Shown here: positions 1 to 7,520 of the stretch, in pieces
Position numbering within the stretch: position 1 is the stretch's first letter
How the letters are laid out: each line of letters begins with the position of its first letter
DNA from: a bacterium
GTDB lineage: Bacteria > Blakebacterota > Blakebacteria > Blakebacterales > Blakebacteraceae
DNA length: 11,862 nt
Assembly: GCA_025774205.1 (NCBI GenBank)
Contig: JALGWK010000101.1
Location: forward strand, 1 to 11,862
Direction: 5' to 3'
Position numbers and translations under genes: made by a program
The notes under the pieces: generated by a model
What the model was told of the DNA's origin: nothing
Database searches by the model: none
The model's input: only the letters and a program-made list of their open reading frames with translations

Positions 1-1028
1 ACCCGGTCCGATCCCCGCGAATAGATGGCGATGAACCGGTCAACCAGGTGGGGGATGTCCTCCCGACGCTCCCGGAGCGTTGGAACCCGCAAGCGCAAGA
101 CGCTCAGTCGATAGTAGAGATCCTGGCGGAAGGCTCCGATTGCCACCTCCGCCTCGAGCTCCCGGTTGGTCGCTGCGATGATGCGGACATCCACCCTCCG
201 GTCGACGCGCTCGCCGAGCCGGCGGATGGTCCCATCCTGGAACACTCTGAGAAGTTTCACCTGGCTGGCAAGGGGGAGTTCTCCGATCTCGTCGAGAAAG
301 AGGGTCGATCCGTCGGCTTCCTCAATGAGTCCGTGACGGTCGCTGCCGGCCCCGGTGAACGTACCCCGGAGATGCCCGAACAGCTCCGACTCTATCAGCG
401 GTTCCGGTATCGCCCCGCAGTTGAGGGTGACCATGGGCTTCCGGCCTCGTGACCCGGCCTGGTGGATGGCGCGGGCGACGATCTCCTTGCCGGTTCCCGT
501 CTCACCGGTGATCAGGACCGGGACATCGACCGGACCGGCCTTGCCGATAAAGATTTCGACCTCCTGAACCGCCTGACTCCCGCCCATCACCCGCTGGAGA
601 TCGGTTGCCTCCGACTGGAATTCGACCACCGGTTCTGAAACCCGGTCTCCCGAACGATGCTTCCGCAGCGACTGCTCCACGGCATCGGCGACTTCGGCGG
701 CCGTGACCGGCTTCATGAGGTACTCGACCGCTCCCTGGCGGAGCGAATCGAGCATTGTATCGACGGAATTGAAGGCGGTCATCATGATGACCCGACAGGC
801 AGGGATATCCTCTCTCAGACGTCTCAGAAGCTCGACGCCGTCCGCTCCCGGCAGCCTGACATCGAGGATGGCGACATCGGGGGTCTCCCCCCCTTCGATC
901 GCCTCCAGGAACCGGTTACCATCACTGAAGGGCGCTACGTCGAAGCCTCTGTCCATGAGGGTACTGGAAATGATGTCGAGCAGGACGGGATCATCTTCCA
1001 CTATGGCAAGGCGCGGGATGCTGGTCAT
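1..1028 (-). CDS. NtrC-family sigma-54-dependent response regulator, C-terminus cut by window edge
   Basis: A cytoplasmic two-component response regulator that would activate sigma-54 RNA polymerase when phosphorylated. 342 residues are visible. The receiver domain (about 5-120) has the acidic pair D12/D13, the phosphoacceptor D56 in ILDVRLPGADG, T84 and K106 (MKP). The AAA+ domain (from about 145) has Walker A GETGTGKE (175-182), a sigma-54 contact loop reading GTFTGA (222-227) rather than the usual GAFTGA, Walker B LFLDEIGE (243-250) and the FRQDLYYRL arginine-finger region (300-308). The end of the AAA+ domain and the expected Fis-type DNA-binding domain lie beyond base 1. The ATG at 1028 is preceded by GGAAGGGATTCTC, a usable ribosome site. 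It is divergent from the exporter gene. No partner histidine kinase is visible, so the stimulus and target genes are unknown. Family assignment is very secure. Confidence 0.96.
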   Translation of the reverse strand, partial: MTSIPRLAIVEDDPVLLDIISSTLMDRGFDVAPFSDGNRFLEAIEGGETPDVAILDVRLPGADGVELLRRLREDIPACRVIMMTAFNSVDTMLDSLRQGAVEYLMKPVTAAEVADAVEQSLRKHRSGDRVSEPVVEFQSEATDLQRVMGGSQAVQEVEIFIGKAGPVDVPVLITGETGTGKEIVARAIHQAGSRGRKPMVTLNCGAIPEPLIESELFGHLRGTFTGAGSDRHGLIEEADGSTLFLDEIGELPLASQVKLLRVFQDGTIRRLGERVDRRVDVRIIAATNRELEAEVAIGAFRQDLYYRLSVLRLRVPTLRERREDIPHLVDRFIAIYSRGSDR

Positions 1029-1054
1029 GAGAATCCCTTCCGGGAGGCGCGGAG

Positions 1055-1084
1055 ACTTTAACCGGTCGAGCTCCGGTCCGTCAA
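1055..1084 (-). promoter_or_regulatory. Candidate sigma-70-type promoter of the response regulator gene
   Basis: On the minus strand TTGACG (1084-1079) and TAAAGT (1060-1055) are separated by 18 bases. Transcription would start near 1048, giving a leader of about 20 nt that contains the GGAAGGG ribosome site of the regulator gene. The spacer contains an inverted repeat ACCGG-N7-CCGGT (1061-1077), which could be an operator but is short and expected by chance in such GC-rich DNA. This is inferred from match to consensus only. Confidence 0.45.
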
Positions 1085-1107
1085 CCCCGCGCTCTCCTGT
1101 CAGGCGG

Positions 1108-1136
1108 TTGCCGAACCTGTCCTCTGTACCTATCAT
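1108..1136 (+). promoter_or_regulatory. Candidate sigma-70-type promoter of the DMT exporter gene
   Basis: TTGCCG (1108-1113) and TATCAT (1131-1136) are 17 bases apart, with five of six bases matching the -10 consensus. Transcription would begin around 1143, only about 9 nt before the ATG at 1152. That fits the absence of a proper ribosome site there and suggests a near-leaderless mRNA. The -35 lies inside CGGTTGCC, an 8-mer that recurs in the promoter of the next gene with the same spacing to its -10. Confidence 0.55.
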
Positions 1137-1151
1137 AGCCCGCCTGGAACC

Positions 1152-2117
1152 ATGAACGTATCAGCAGACGCAGAAGGCGCCGGAAGGCGCACCCGGATAT
1201 GGATCGCCTACACGACCGTCTCGATCGTCTGGGGCTCGACCTATCTGGCCATCAGGATCGGTGTCACCGAGCTTCCTCCCTTCTGGATGGCCGGGGTACG
1301 GCTGGTGGCGGCCGGCATCATCCTGGCCGGTATCGCCCTCTGGCGCGGTAATCGCTTCCCGCGCACGCTCCGGATGTGGGGCTGGCTCTCCCTGACGGGG
1401 ATTCTCATTCTCGGCGTGGCCATCGGCGGCATGTTCTGGGCGATCCAGCATCTCGACACCGGACTGGCAGCGCTCCTGACCTGCTTCAGCCCCCTCCTGA
1501 TGGCCCTCTACGGCAGTATCGGAGCTGAAGGAGACCGACTCGACCGTTCCATCATCTTCGGCCTGCTGACAGCCCTGGCCGGCATCGCCGTTCTGGTCGA
1601 TCCCCGCTGGTCCCAGGAAGGCGGGAGCATGCCTTTCATCGCCGTCGCCGTCATCATGGTCGGCGCCAATGCCTGGTCGGGGGGGAGTGTCCTTTCAAAG
1701 CGGCGTCTCAATGAAGTTCCGCCCCTGGTGAGCGCCTCCATCCATTCCCTTACCGGCGGCCTCTTCCTGCTTCTGATCGACCTGCTGGTCCGTCATGACC
1801 CCCTGCCCCACCTTACGGCCAGGGCCTGGGGCAGCATTCTCTACCTCGTCATCTTCGGCAGCGTGCTCGCCTATTCGGCGTACATCTACCTGGTGAAGTA
1901 CATGCCGCCGGCGAAGGCGGGCACTTTCACCTTCATCAATCCGGTCGTGGCAGTCTTCCTCGGCTGGCTGGTTCTGAATGAAGAGCTGAGCTGGCGGCTC
2001 CTGGTCGGAGGCATCATGATCTTCGTCGCCCTGCTGGCGGTCCGGCGGTCACAGACCGGTCGAAGGGTTCCGGTACCGATGAGCGGACCGGGACGGGTGA
2101 ACAGCAACTCCCCGTGA
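1152..2117 (+). CDS. DMT-superfamily transporter with two EamA domains
   Basis: An inner-membrane permease of 321 residues, the usual size for the 10-helix drug/metabolite transporter group (RhaT/YedA type). Two EamA repeats are visible, at about 18-150 and 165-298. The first starts with the family hallmark WGSTYLAIRIG (27-37) followed by an LPPFWMAGVR stretch. The second ends with the typical FTFINPVVAVFLGWLVLNE segment (split here as FTFINPVVAV and FLGWLVLNE) and a final helix, then a basic tail (RRSQTGRRVP). Members export amino acids, metabolites or drugs; nothing here fixes the substrate. An in-frame stop at 1137 excludes a longer form. The ATG at 1152 has only GGAA two bases upstream, so initiation may be near-leaderless. 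It is followed by the lipoprotein gene on the same strand, which appears to have its own promoter. Confidence 0.93.
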   Translation: MNVSADAEGAGRRTRIWIAYTTVSIVWGSTYLAIRIGVTELPPFWMAGVRLVAAGIILAGIALWRGNRFPRTLRMWGWLSLTGILILGVAIGGMFWAIQHLDTGLAALLTCFSPLLMALYGSIGAEGDRLDRSIIFGLLTALAGIAVLVDPRWSQEGGSMPFIAVAVIMVGANAWSGGSVLSKRRLNEVPPLVSASIHSLTGGLFLLLIDLLVRHDPLPHLTARAWGSILYLVIFGSVLAYSAYIYLVKYMPPAKAGTFTFINPVVAVFLGWLVLNEELSWRLLVGGIMIFVALLAVRRSQTGRRVPVPMSGPGRVNSNSP

Positions 2118-2129
2118 CCGTCCCCCCGG

Positions 2130-2158
2130 TTGCCCGCGGCTCCCGCACACGGTATATA
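2130..2158 (+). promoter_or_regulatory. Candidate promoter of the lipoprotein gene, with palindromic -10 region
   Basis: TTGCCC (2130-2135) and TATATA (2153-2158) are 17 bases apart. The -10 sits inside the perfect 12-base palindrome CGGTATATACCG (2150-2161). Transcription would start near 2165, about 30 nt before the ATG at 2196. The CGGTTGCC string at 2127-2134 is identical to that at 1105-1112 in the exporter promoter. If this is right, the in-frame TTG at 2130 is part of the -35 element and not a start codon. The palindrome could also bind a repressor; that is inference. Confidence 0.45.
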
Positions 2159-2195
2159 CCGGAGTGTCCGCCTCTTCACGACCAACCGGCCCGAG

Positions 2196-3011
2196 ATGAT
2201 GGCTCCTGAGACAACCCCGGCGCGCAGAACCGCACTTCTCCTGGTTGCCCTTTTTCTCCTCTCATCCCTCACCGGATGCTTCGAGGTACAACAGGATATC
2301 TGGGTCGGCACCGACGGCGGCGGACGGCTCCGGTTCACCATCCGGGCTCCCTCCCCGGAAGGAGCGAGGACCGACACGAGCAGTGTTCCCGTCGTCGAGA
2401 TCCACGAGATCGCCCGTCGTCTGCGACGCGATACCCGTCTCCGGTTCACACCACGGGTCGAGCAGTATGTCCACGACGGCGCCGACCATGTCGCTATCGA
2501 GATAGCCGTCAATGACTGGCACGATCTGCCGGCCATCAATCGGGACATCATCGAGCAGGGCAGCTCGGGTGATCCCGTCCGGACGGCGCTGGCGCGCCTG
2601 TTCGACTTCTCTCTCGAGGAAGATGCCGAGGGGTATATCCTTTACCGGCAGCTTGCGTCGGAGTCGACGGCCCGACACGCTCGTGACGCCCTCGCGGTAG
2701 TTGAACCCGGATCGGGCGGTTCCGGAGAGGCGGGGGGCCTCAAGATCGTCCTCCACAGTTCCACCGTCAGCCGGACGACCGGAGCCTGGCAACTCGACAA
2801 ATCAGGGGTACGGTGGTCTGTTGATCTGGATGATCTGATGACGGGACGACGGAGATTCCGGGCTTTCGAGGCCGATATCGGGGCCGTCGCCCGGGGCTCC
2901 CGCTTCTGGAGAGTGATCGGGATCGTGCTGGTGATATCGATGCTCGTCGGCATCCTCACCTGGTTCCGGTACGCCCGCTGGTTGAAAAAGTCTGCCGAAA
3001 AAATCAGGTGA
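2196..3011 (+). CDS. Uncharacterised lipoprotein with a C-terminal transmembrane helix
   Basis: 271 residues from the ATG at 2196. A lipoprotein signal peptide ends in the lipobox LTGC, making Cys28 the lipidated residue after a RR-containing n-region and a leucine-rich core. The mature region (about 29-235) is polar and extra-cytoplasmic. It opens with FEVQQDIWVGTDGGGRLRF, a beta-rich pattern faintly like the start of LppM/DUF3153-type lipoproteins, though I cannot confirm membership. A single hydrophobic helix (about 237-262, FWRVIGIVLVISMLVGILTW) with a basic tail LKKSAEKIR closes the protein, so it should be anchored at both ends with a short cytoplasmic tail. An upstream in-frame TTG (2130) would add 22 residues but overlaps the proposed promoter; the ribosome site before 2196 is weak (CCGAG). 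Function is unknown. Convergent with valS. Confidence 0.85.
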   Translation: MMAPETTPARRTALLLVALFLLSSLTGCFEVQQDIWVGTDGGGRLRFTIRAPSPEGARTDTSSVPVVEIHEIARRLRRDTRLRFTPRVEQYVHDGADHVAIEIAVNDWHDLPAINRDIIEQGSSGDPVRTALARLFDFSLEEDAEGYILYRQLASESTARHARDALAVVEPGSGGSGEAGGLKIVLHSSTVSRTTGAWQLDKSGVRWSVDLDDLMTGRRRFRAFEADIGAVARGSRFWRVIGIVLVISMLVGILTWFRYARWLKKSAEKIR

Positions 3012-3014
3012 CCT

Positions 3015-3046
3015 TCGGAGGGTCAGTAGCCGGTGGCTTCCTCCGA
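3015..3046. terminator. Candidate transcription terminator between two convergent genes
   Basis: TCGGAGG (3015-3021) pairs exactly with CCTCCGA (3040-3046), and the loop contains a second small stem AGCC-GGT-GGCT (3028-3038). It lies in the 42-base gap between the stops of the lipoprotein gene and valS. On the minus strand a run of six T follows at 3003-2998, about 11 bases past the stem, and an alternative stem TGACC/GGTCA lies nearer to it. There is no U-run on the plus strand. It is therefore a weak, possibly bidirectional terminator. Confidence 0.35.
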
Positions 3047-3053
3047 CAGGCTC

Positions 3054-5602
3054 TTAGCCCTCCAGCCCGGCCAGGAGTTCTTTCACCTTCTCGTTCCGCT
3101 CCATCATCCCGGCCAGCTTCTCCCGCTCCCGCTCCACGACTTCAACCGGCGCCCGGTCGAGGAAGGAATCGTTCTCCAGTTTCGACCGGGAACCCTTGAT
3201 CAAGGTCTTTAAACGATCCCTCTCCCCGCTGAGCCGCTTGTGTTCCACCTCAAGATCAATGAGATCCTCGAGCGGCAGGAAGAGTTCCACGTCGCCGATA
3301 ACCGTCGAGGCTGATCCCGCCGGTTTCTCCAGGTCGGGACCGATCTCGACCTGTTCCAGTCGGGCCAGGGAGAGGATGAGGCCCTTCTCCTCCTCGAGGA
3401 TCCGGCCGGAGTCGTCGCTCCCGGTCCGGACGATCAGGTTCCCGCGTACCCCGGGGGGCACGTGCATCTCACCCCTGATGGCGCGGATCGAGGTGACAAC
3501 CTCCCTCAGGAGGGCGAACTCATCTTCCGTCTGTTCATCGATCAGGTCTGAGCGGGTTGCCGGCCAGTCGGATGTCATCAGGAAATCCTCTCCGACCTCC
3601 CGTCCGAGCGTTTCCTGCAGCCGTTCCCAGATCTCGCTCGTCACGAAGGGCATGACGGGGTGAAGCAGCTTCAGGATCCCTTCGAGCAGTTCCACAAGAA
3701 GTGACCTGACCGTGGCGGCTTCCGGGGAACCCGGGTCTTTCAGCCGCTCCTTGACCATCTCCAGGTACCAGTCACAGAACTCGTTCCAGACGAAGGCGTA
3801 GAGTTCCCGGGCGGCGTCGGAGTACTTCAGTCCTTCGAAATGAGCGGTGCACCGCTCGACACACCGATTGAACCGGCTCATGATCCAGCGGTCGGCCCGC
3901 TCCAGTTCCGTCTCCCCGGTGCCCGTCTCGTGCCCCTCCAGGTTCATCATCACGAACCGGGAGGCATTCCAGAGCTTGTTGGCGAAGTTCCGTCCCATCT
4001 CGAACCGGGACTCGGAGAGCTTCATGTCCTGCCCTTCGGTCGTCAGGAGACAGAGACTGTAGCGGACCGCGTCGGCGCCGTAGCGCTCGACCATCTCGAT
4101 CGGATCGATCCCGTTCCCGAGGCTCTTGCTCATCGGGCGACCCTGATCATCCTGGATCATCCCGTGGATGTAGAGGGTTTCGAAGGGAACCTGGCCGGTG
4201 AACTCCAGGCCCGCCATCACCATCCGGGTATCCCAGAAGAAGAGGATGTCGTAGCCGCTGATGAGGAGCGAAGTGGGATAGAACTCGGCCAGGTCCTCCG
4301 TCTCGCGGGGCCAGCCCATGGTGCTGAACGGCCACAGCCAGGAGGAGAACCAGGTGTCGAGGACATCGGGGTCCTGCTCCCAGTCGGTCCCCCCGCAGGA
4401 GTCGCAGGGCCCGGTCGGCTTGTCCCGGGTCACCTGCATCTCTTCGCACGTTTCGTTCCGGCAGTACCAGACCGGGATCCGGTGTCCCCACCAGAGCTGA
4501 CGGCTGATGCACCAGTCGTGGATGTTCTCGAGCCACTGCCGGTAGATCTTCTCCCACCGGGCCGGCTGGATGCGCGGACGACCCCGGTCGAGTTCGGCCA
4601 GCGCTTTCTCCGCCAGCGGTTTCATGCTGACGAACCACTGGTCAGAGAGGGCCGGCTCGATCACGGTGGCGCACCGGTAGCAGTGCCCGACAGAATGCTG
4701 GTGGTCGTCGATACCGACCAGCAGGCCGGCCGCCTCAAGGTCGCGGACAACGGCCTTGCGGGCTTCGAACCGGTCGAGTCCCTGATAGGGCCCGCCCACC
4801 TCGGTGATCGCGGCAGTCTCGTCAATGGCCACCAGGACGGGCAGATCGTGCCTGCCGGCGATGGCGAAGTCGTTCGGATCGTGGGCCGGGGTGACCTTCA
4901 CCGCGCCGGTACCGAAGTCCCGGTCGACCGCCTCATCGGCCACGACCGGGATCTCCCGGTCGAGGAGCGGCAGGATGACCATTGATCCGACCAGATCACG
5001 GTAGCGCTCATCATCGGGATGGACCGCGACGGCGGTGTCACCCAGCATGGTCTCAGGCCGCGTGGTCGCCACCACCACCCCGGGACCTCCCTCGCGGTCG
5101 GGATAGCGGACGTGCCAGAGGTGGCTGTCGTGATCCTGGTGCTTGACTTCTTCATTTGAGAGGGCCGTATGACAGTGGGGACACCAGTTGATGATGTAGT
5201 TGCCCCGGTAGATCAGACCCCGCTCATGCAGGGTGATGAAAACCTGGGCGACGGCCTCACTGAGGCCTTCATCCATGGTGAACCGTTCCCGGCTCCAGTC
5301 TACGCTCTGCCCGGTCCGGCGGATCTGGTTCTTGATGATCCCGTCGCGATACCGGCGTGATCGGTTCCGGGAACCCAGAGGGCGCGGCTGCCCAGCATGC
5401 GCTGGAAGCGGATCGGAATGTCTTCGAGGGTCTGGTCGAGGGCATGCCCCATGTGGAGTATCCCGGTCACGTTCGGGGGCGGGATCGTGATCGAATAGGG
5501 CTTGCCGCTGCCAGCGGGCGCGAACGCCCCCGCGGACTCCCATCGCTCATACCATCGCTCTTCGATGGCTGCCGGTTCGTATGCCTTGTCCATCCGGGTC
5601 AT
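3054..5602 (-). pseudogene. valS: Valyl-tRNA synthetase with an internal deletion and frameshift
   Basis: Class I synthetase that charges tRNA-Val in the cytoplasm. The N-terminal part reads from 5602 to about 5342 and includes [15 protein letters not shown] (HIGH-type motif at 5444-5455) and GTDHAGIAT. The reading then continues one frame over from about 5342 with GIIKNQIRR and [13 protein letters not shown]. Between these, family members have about 36 further residues, so roughly 109 bases (a number that is 1 modulo 3) are missing and the frame is shifted. The rest is intact: a CPHC pair, the CP1 editing domain (TTRPETMLGDTAVAVHP, GTGAVKVTPAHD), a four-Cys zinc site, WCISRQLWWGHRIP, DPDVLDTWFSS, a KMSKS-type motif written PMSKS (4136-4122), the anticodon-binding domain and the C-terminal coiled-coil arm with VVEREREKL. 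Restoring the gap gives about 885 residues, normal for ValRS. The start could be ATG 5602 or 5593, or GTG 5611. As read, it cannot give active enzyme. Confidence 0.9.
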
Positions 5603-5659
5603 CTGAATCACTTTCGGAAGAGGATCAAGGACCCAAGAAACGGAGCCCGAGGACCGGTG

Positions 5660-6487
5660 TCAACGGATGGGCTTCAGCTTCTCTTTCGCCCGGTGGGAAA
5701 GCGGTATCACCAGCAGCTTGCCGGTCAGGTCATTGGTGTCGACATAGACATCCGATTCGAAGACAGAAGTGAGATTCGTCCAGGTGAGAACCTCGTCGGT
5801 GACCCCCTCGGCGAAGACTCCGCCCTCCTTCAGGAGATAGATTCGATCGCAGTACTCGGCCGCCAGGTTCAGGTCGTGGAGGACGGTCAGCGCCACCAGC
5901 CCCTCTCCGACCGCGAGTTGCCGGACCAGGTCGTAGATCTCCACCTGGTACCTGATGTCGAGAAAACTGGTCGGCTCATCGAGCAGGATGGCTCCCGCTT
6001 CCTGCGCGATCGCGCGGGCGAAGATCACCCGCTGCCGCTCACCGGAAGAGAGCCGCTGGATATTCCTCGAGGCCAGGGACGCCGCTCCCGTGCGCTCAAG
6101 GGCCTTCCGCGCGATCTCCACGTCGAGTTCCGACTCGAAGGCCAGCCCCCTCAAATGGGGATGCCGACCCATGAGGACAACCTCGAGCGCCGTGAAGGGC
6201 AGCCCGGTCACCGTTTCCTGCGGGACGACGGCCACCCGGCGGGCAAGGTCCCGGGGGGGAACATCTCTCACTTCCTCTCCACCGACCGTTACCCTCCCCG
6301 TGTAATCACGGAGGATCCCGGCGAAGATTTTCAACAGGGTGGTCTTGCCCGATCCGTTCGGCCCCACGATCCCGACGATCTCACCCGGTTCCACCTCGAG
6401 ATCGACCGCGCGGAGCACCGGCGTCTCGCCGTATGAGAAGGAGAGATTCCGGGCCGCAAGCCGTCCGTTGCCATCAGGAGAAGGCAT
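5660..6487 (-). CDS. ABC importer ATPase of the B12/iron-siderophore class (BtuD/FecE/HmuV-like)
   Basis: The cytoplasmic ATPase that powers the adjacent FecCD-type permease. 275 residues with every ABC element intact: Walker A GPNGSGKT (42-49), Q-loop Q90 in VVPQE, signature LSSGE (146-150), Walker B ILLDEP (167-172) with catalytic E171, D-loop SFLD (174-177) and switch H204 in LHDLNLAAEYCD. The LHDLNLAAEYCD stretch and the preceding SFLDIRYQ are typical of the cobalamin/Fe-chelate importer subfamily. A C-terminal extension of about 45 residues follows the core. The ATG at 6487 lies inside the last codons of the permease gene (14-base overlap), with a strong ribosome site GGGGGAGGGATT just upstream, so translation is probably coupled. 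valS starts 57 bases after its stop (or a little more with the shorter start). Confidence 0.95.
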   Translation of the reverse strand: MPSPDGNGRLAARNLSFSYGETPVLRAVDLEVEPGEIVGIVGPNGSGKTTLLKIFAGILRDYTGRVTVGGEEVRDVPPRDLARRVAVVPQETVTGLPFTALEVVLMGRHPHLRGLAFESELDVEIARKALERTGAASLASRNIQRLSSGERQRVIFARAIAQEAGAILLDEPTSFLDIRYQVEIYDLVRQLAVGEGLVALTVLHDLNLAAEYCDRIYLLKEGGVFAEGVTDEVLTWTNLTSVFESDVYVDTNDLTGKLLVIPLSHRAKEKLKPIR

Positions 6488-7520
6488 AATCCCTCCCCCG
6501 TCGACGCAGCAGCCAGAGGAAGAAGGGCCCCCCCACCAGTGCCGTGACGACTCCGACCGGTATCTCGTTGGGCGCCGCCAGGGTCCTGGCCAGGAGGTCG
6601 GCGACCACGAGGAAGGCCGCCCCGCCGATGAACCCGGTTGGGATAAGTAACCGGTGGTCGGGTCCCAGTACGATCCTCAGCAGATGGGGCACCACCAGAC
6701 CGACGAAGCCGATGAGGCCGGCCACGGAGACGGTCAGGCCGGTCAGGAGCGAACCGAGGACGAAAGTGCGCCGCTTGATCCGTTCTACGTCCACCCCGAC
6801 CTGGATGGCCCCCTCCTCACCGAGGGCCAGGGCATTGTAATCGCGGGCCATGGCGAAGATGGCGATCGTCGCGAAAACTGTTACCACGGTGAATCCGGCC
6901 GTGGTCAGGTATCCCAGGTCATCCGGGACCCTGCCCATGAGGTAGAACACGATCGCGTGCAGCTGTTCGAGCGAGGCAATGCTCTGAATAAAGAAGATCA
7001 GGGCCGCGCAGAAGGCGTTGAAGATCACCCCGGTCAGGAGGATCGTGTGGACTGTGAACCGGCCTTCCCGCGAGGCGATCCGTTCGATCAGCACCAGCGC
7101 CAGCAGCGCGCCCGTGAACGCCAGTCCGGGTACTCCGAACCGGCTGATGAGTCCGGTTCCCGCTCCAAGTCCCACCAGGAGGGCCGTCACTCCGCCCAGG
7201 CTCGCGCCTCCCGACACCCCGAGGATGTACGGATCCGCCAGCGGATTGCGCAGCAGCGCCTGGAAGACGATCCCCGCCACCGTCAGCGCCCCGCCCAGGA
7301 CGGCGGCGAGCAGCACCCTCGGGAGACGCACCTCGAGGAGAATCCGGGAATAGAGCAGTCGATCATCGGGATCGAGTCCCCCACCCGCTCCGAGCAGCTT
7401 GAACAACGGCACGCGTACGGCGCCGACGCTGGTCGCGACCAGGAGCGACACCAGGAGGGCGGCCGACACGATCGCCACCCAGAAGAGGACCCGGCCCCCG
7501 GTCAGGCGATCATGGGACAT
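6474..7520 (-). CDS. FecCD-family ABC importer permease (BtuC-like)
   Basis: Inner-membrane subunit that forms the translocation channel as a dimer. About 348 residues, mostly hydrophobic, consistent with the roughly 10 helices of the family. Diagnostic segments are VRLPRVLLAAVLGGALTVAG, QALLRNPLADPYILGVSGGA and, near the C-terminus, GLVVPHLLRIVLGPDHRLL followed by VVADLLAR, all classic FecCD positions. I prefer ATG 7520 (MSHDRLTGG) because GGA sits five bases upstream and it overlaps the binding-protein gene by only 11 bases; ATG 7547 would add nine residues but has no ribosome site. The ATPase gene overlaps its 3' end. Substrate is a cobalamin, haem or siderophore-type compound by family; the sequence does not decide among them. 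Confidence 0.94.
   Translation of the reverse strand: MSHDRLTGGRVLFWVAIVSAALLVSLLVATSVGAVRVPLFKLLGAGGGLDPDDRLLYSRILLEVRLPRVLLAAVLGGALTVAGIVFQALLRNPLADPYILGVSGGASLGGVTALLVGLGAGTGLISRFGVPGLAFTGALLALVLIERIASREGRFTVHTILLTGVIFNAFCAALIFFIQSIASLEQLHAIVFYLMGRVPDDLGYLTTAGFTVVTVFATIAIFAMARDYNALALGEEGAIQVGVDVERIKRRTFVLGSLLTGLTVSVAGLIGFVGLVVPHLLRIVLGPDHRLLIPTGFIGGAAFLVVADLLARTLAAPNEIPVGVVTALVGGPFFLWLLRRRGRDYAFS

Noticed and set aside
2130-2195. TTG-initiated N-terminal extension of the lipoprotein
   Set aside because: It would put 22 polar residues before the signal peptide and overlaps the proposed promoter; the ATG at 2196 gives a normal lipoprotein signal.
3840-4985. 381-codon open frame on the plus strand opposite valS
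   Set aside because: Low-complexity composition typical of the complement of high-GC coding sequence; the opposite strand encodes unmistakable ValRS motifs throughout.
5300-5390. Programmed ribosomal frameshift in valS
   Set aside because: No slippery heptamer is seen, and about 36 conserved residues are absent rather than merely out of frame.
5612-5657. Possible T-box or other leader RNA before valS
   Set aside because: The gap is under 60 bases, with no specifier-loop or T-box consensus, so it cannot hold such an element.
5635-5663. Perfect TTGACA (minus strand, 5663-5658) in front of valS
   Set aside because: It overlaps the ATPase stop codon and no acceptable -10 lies at 16-18 bases (TTTCTT at best), so a separate valS promoter is not supported.
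5357-6436. 359-codon open frame on the plus strand across valS and the ATPase gene
   Set aside because: It spans two real minus-strand genes and has no domain-like features.
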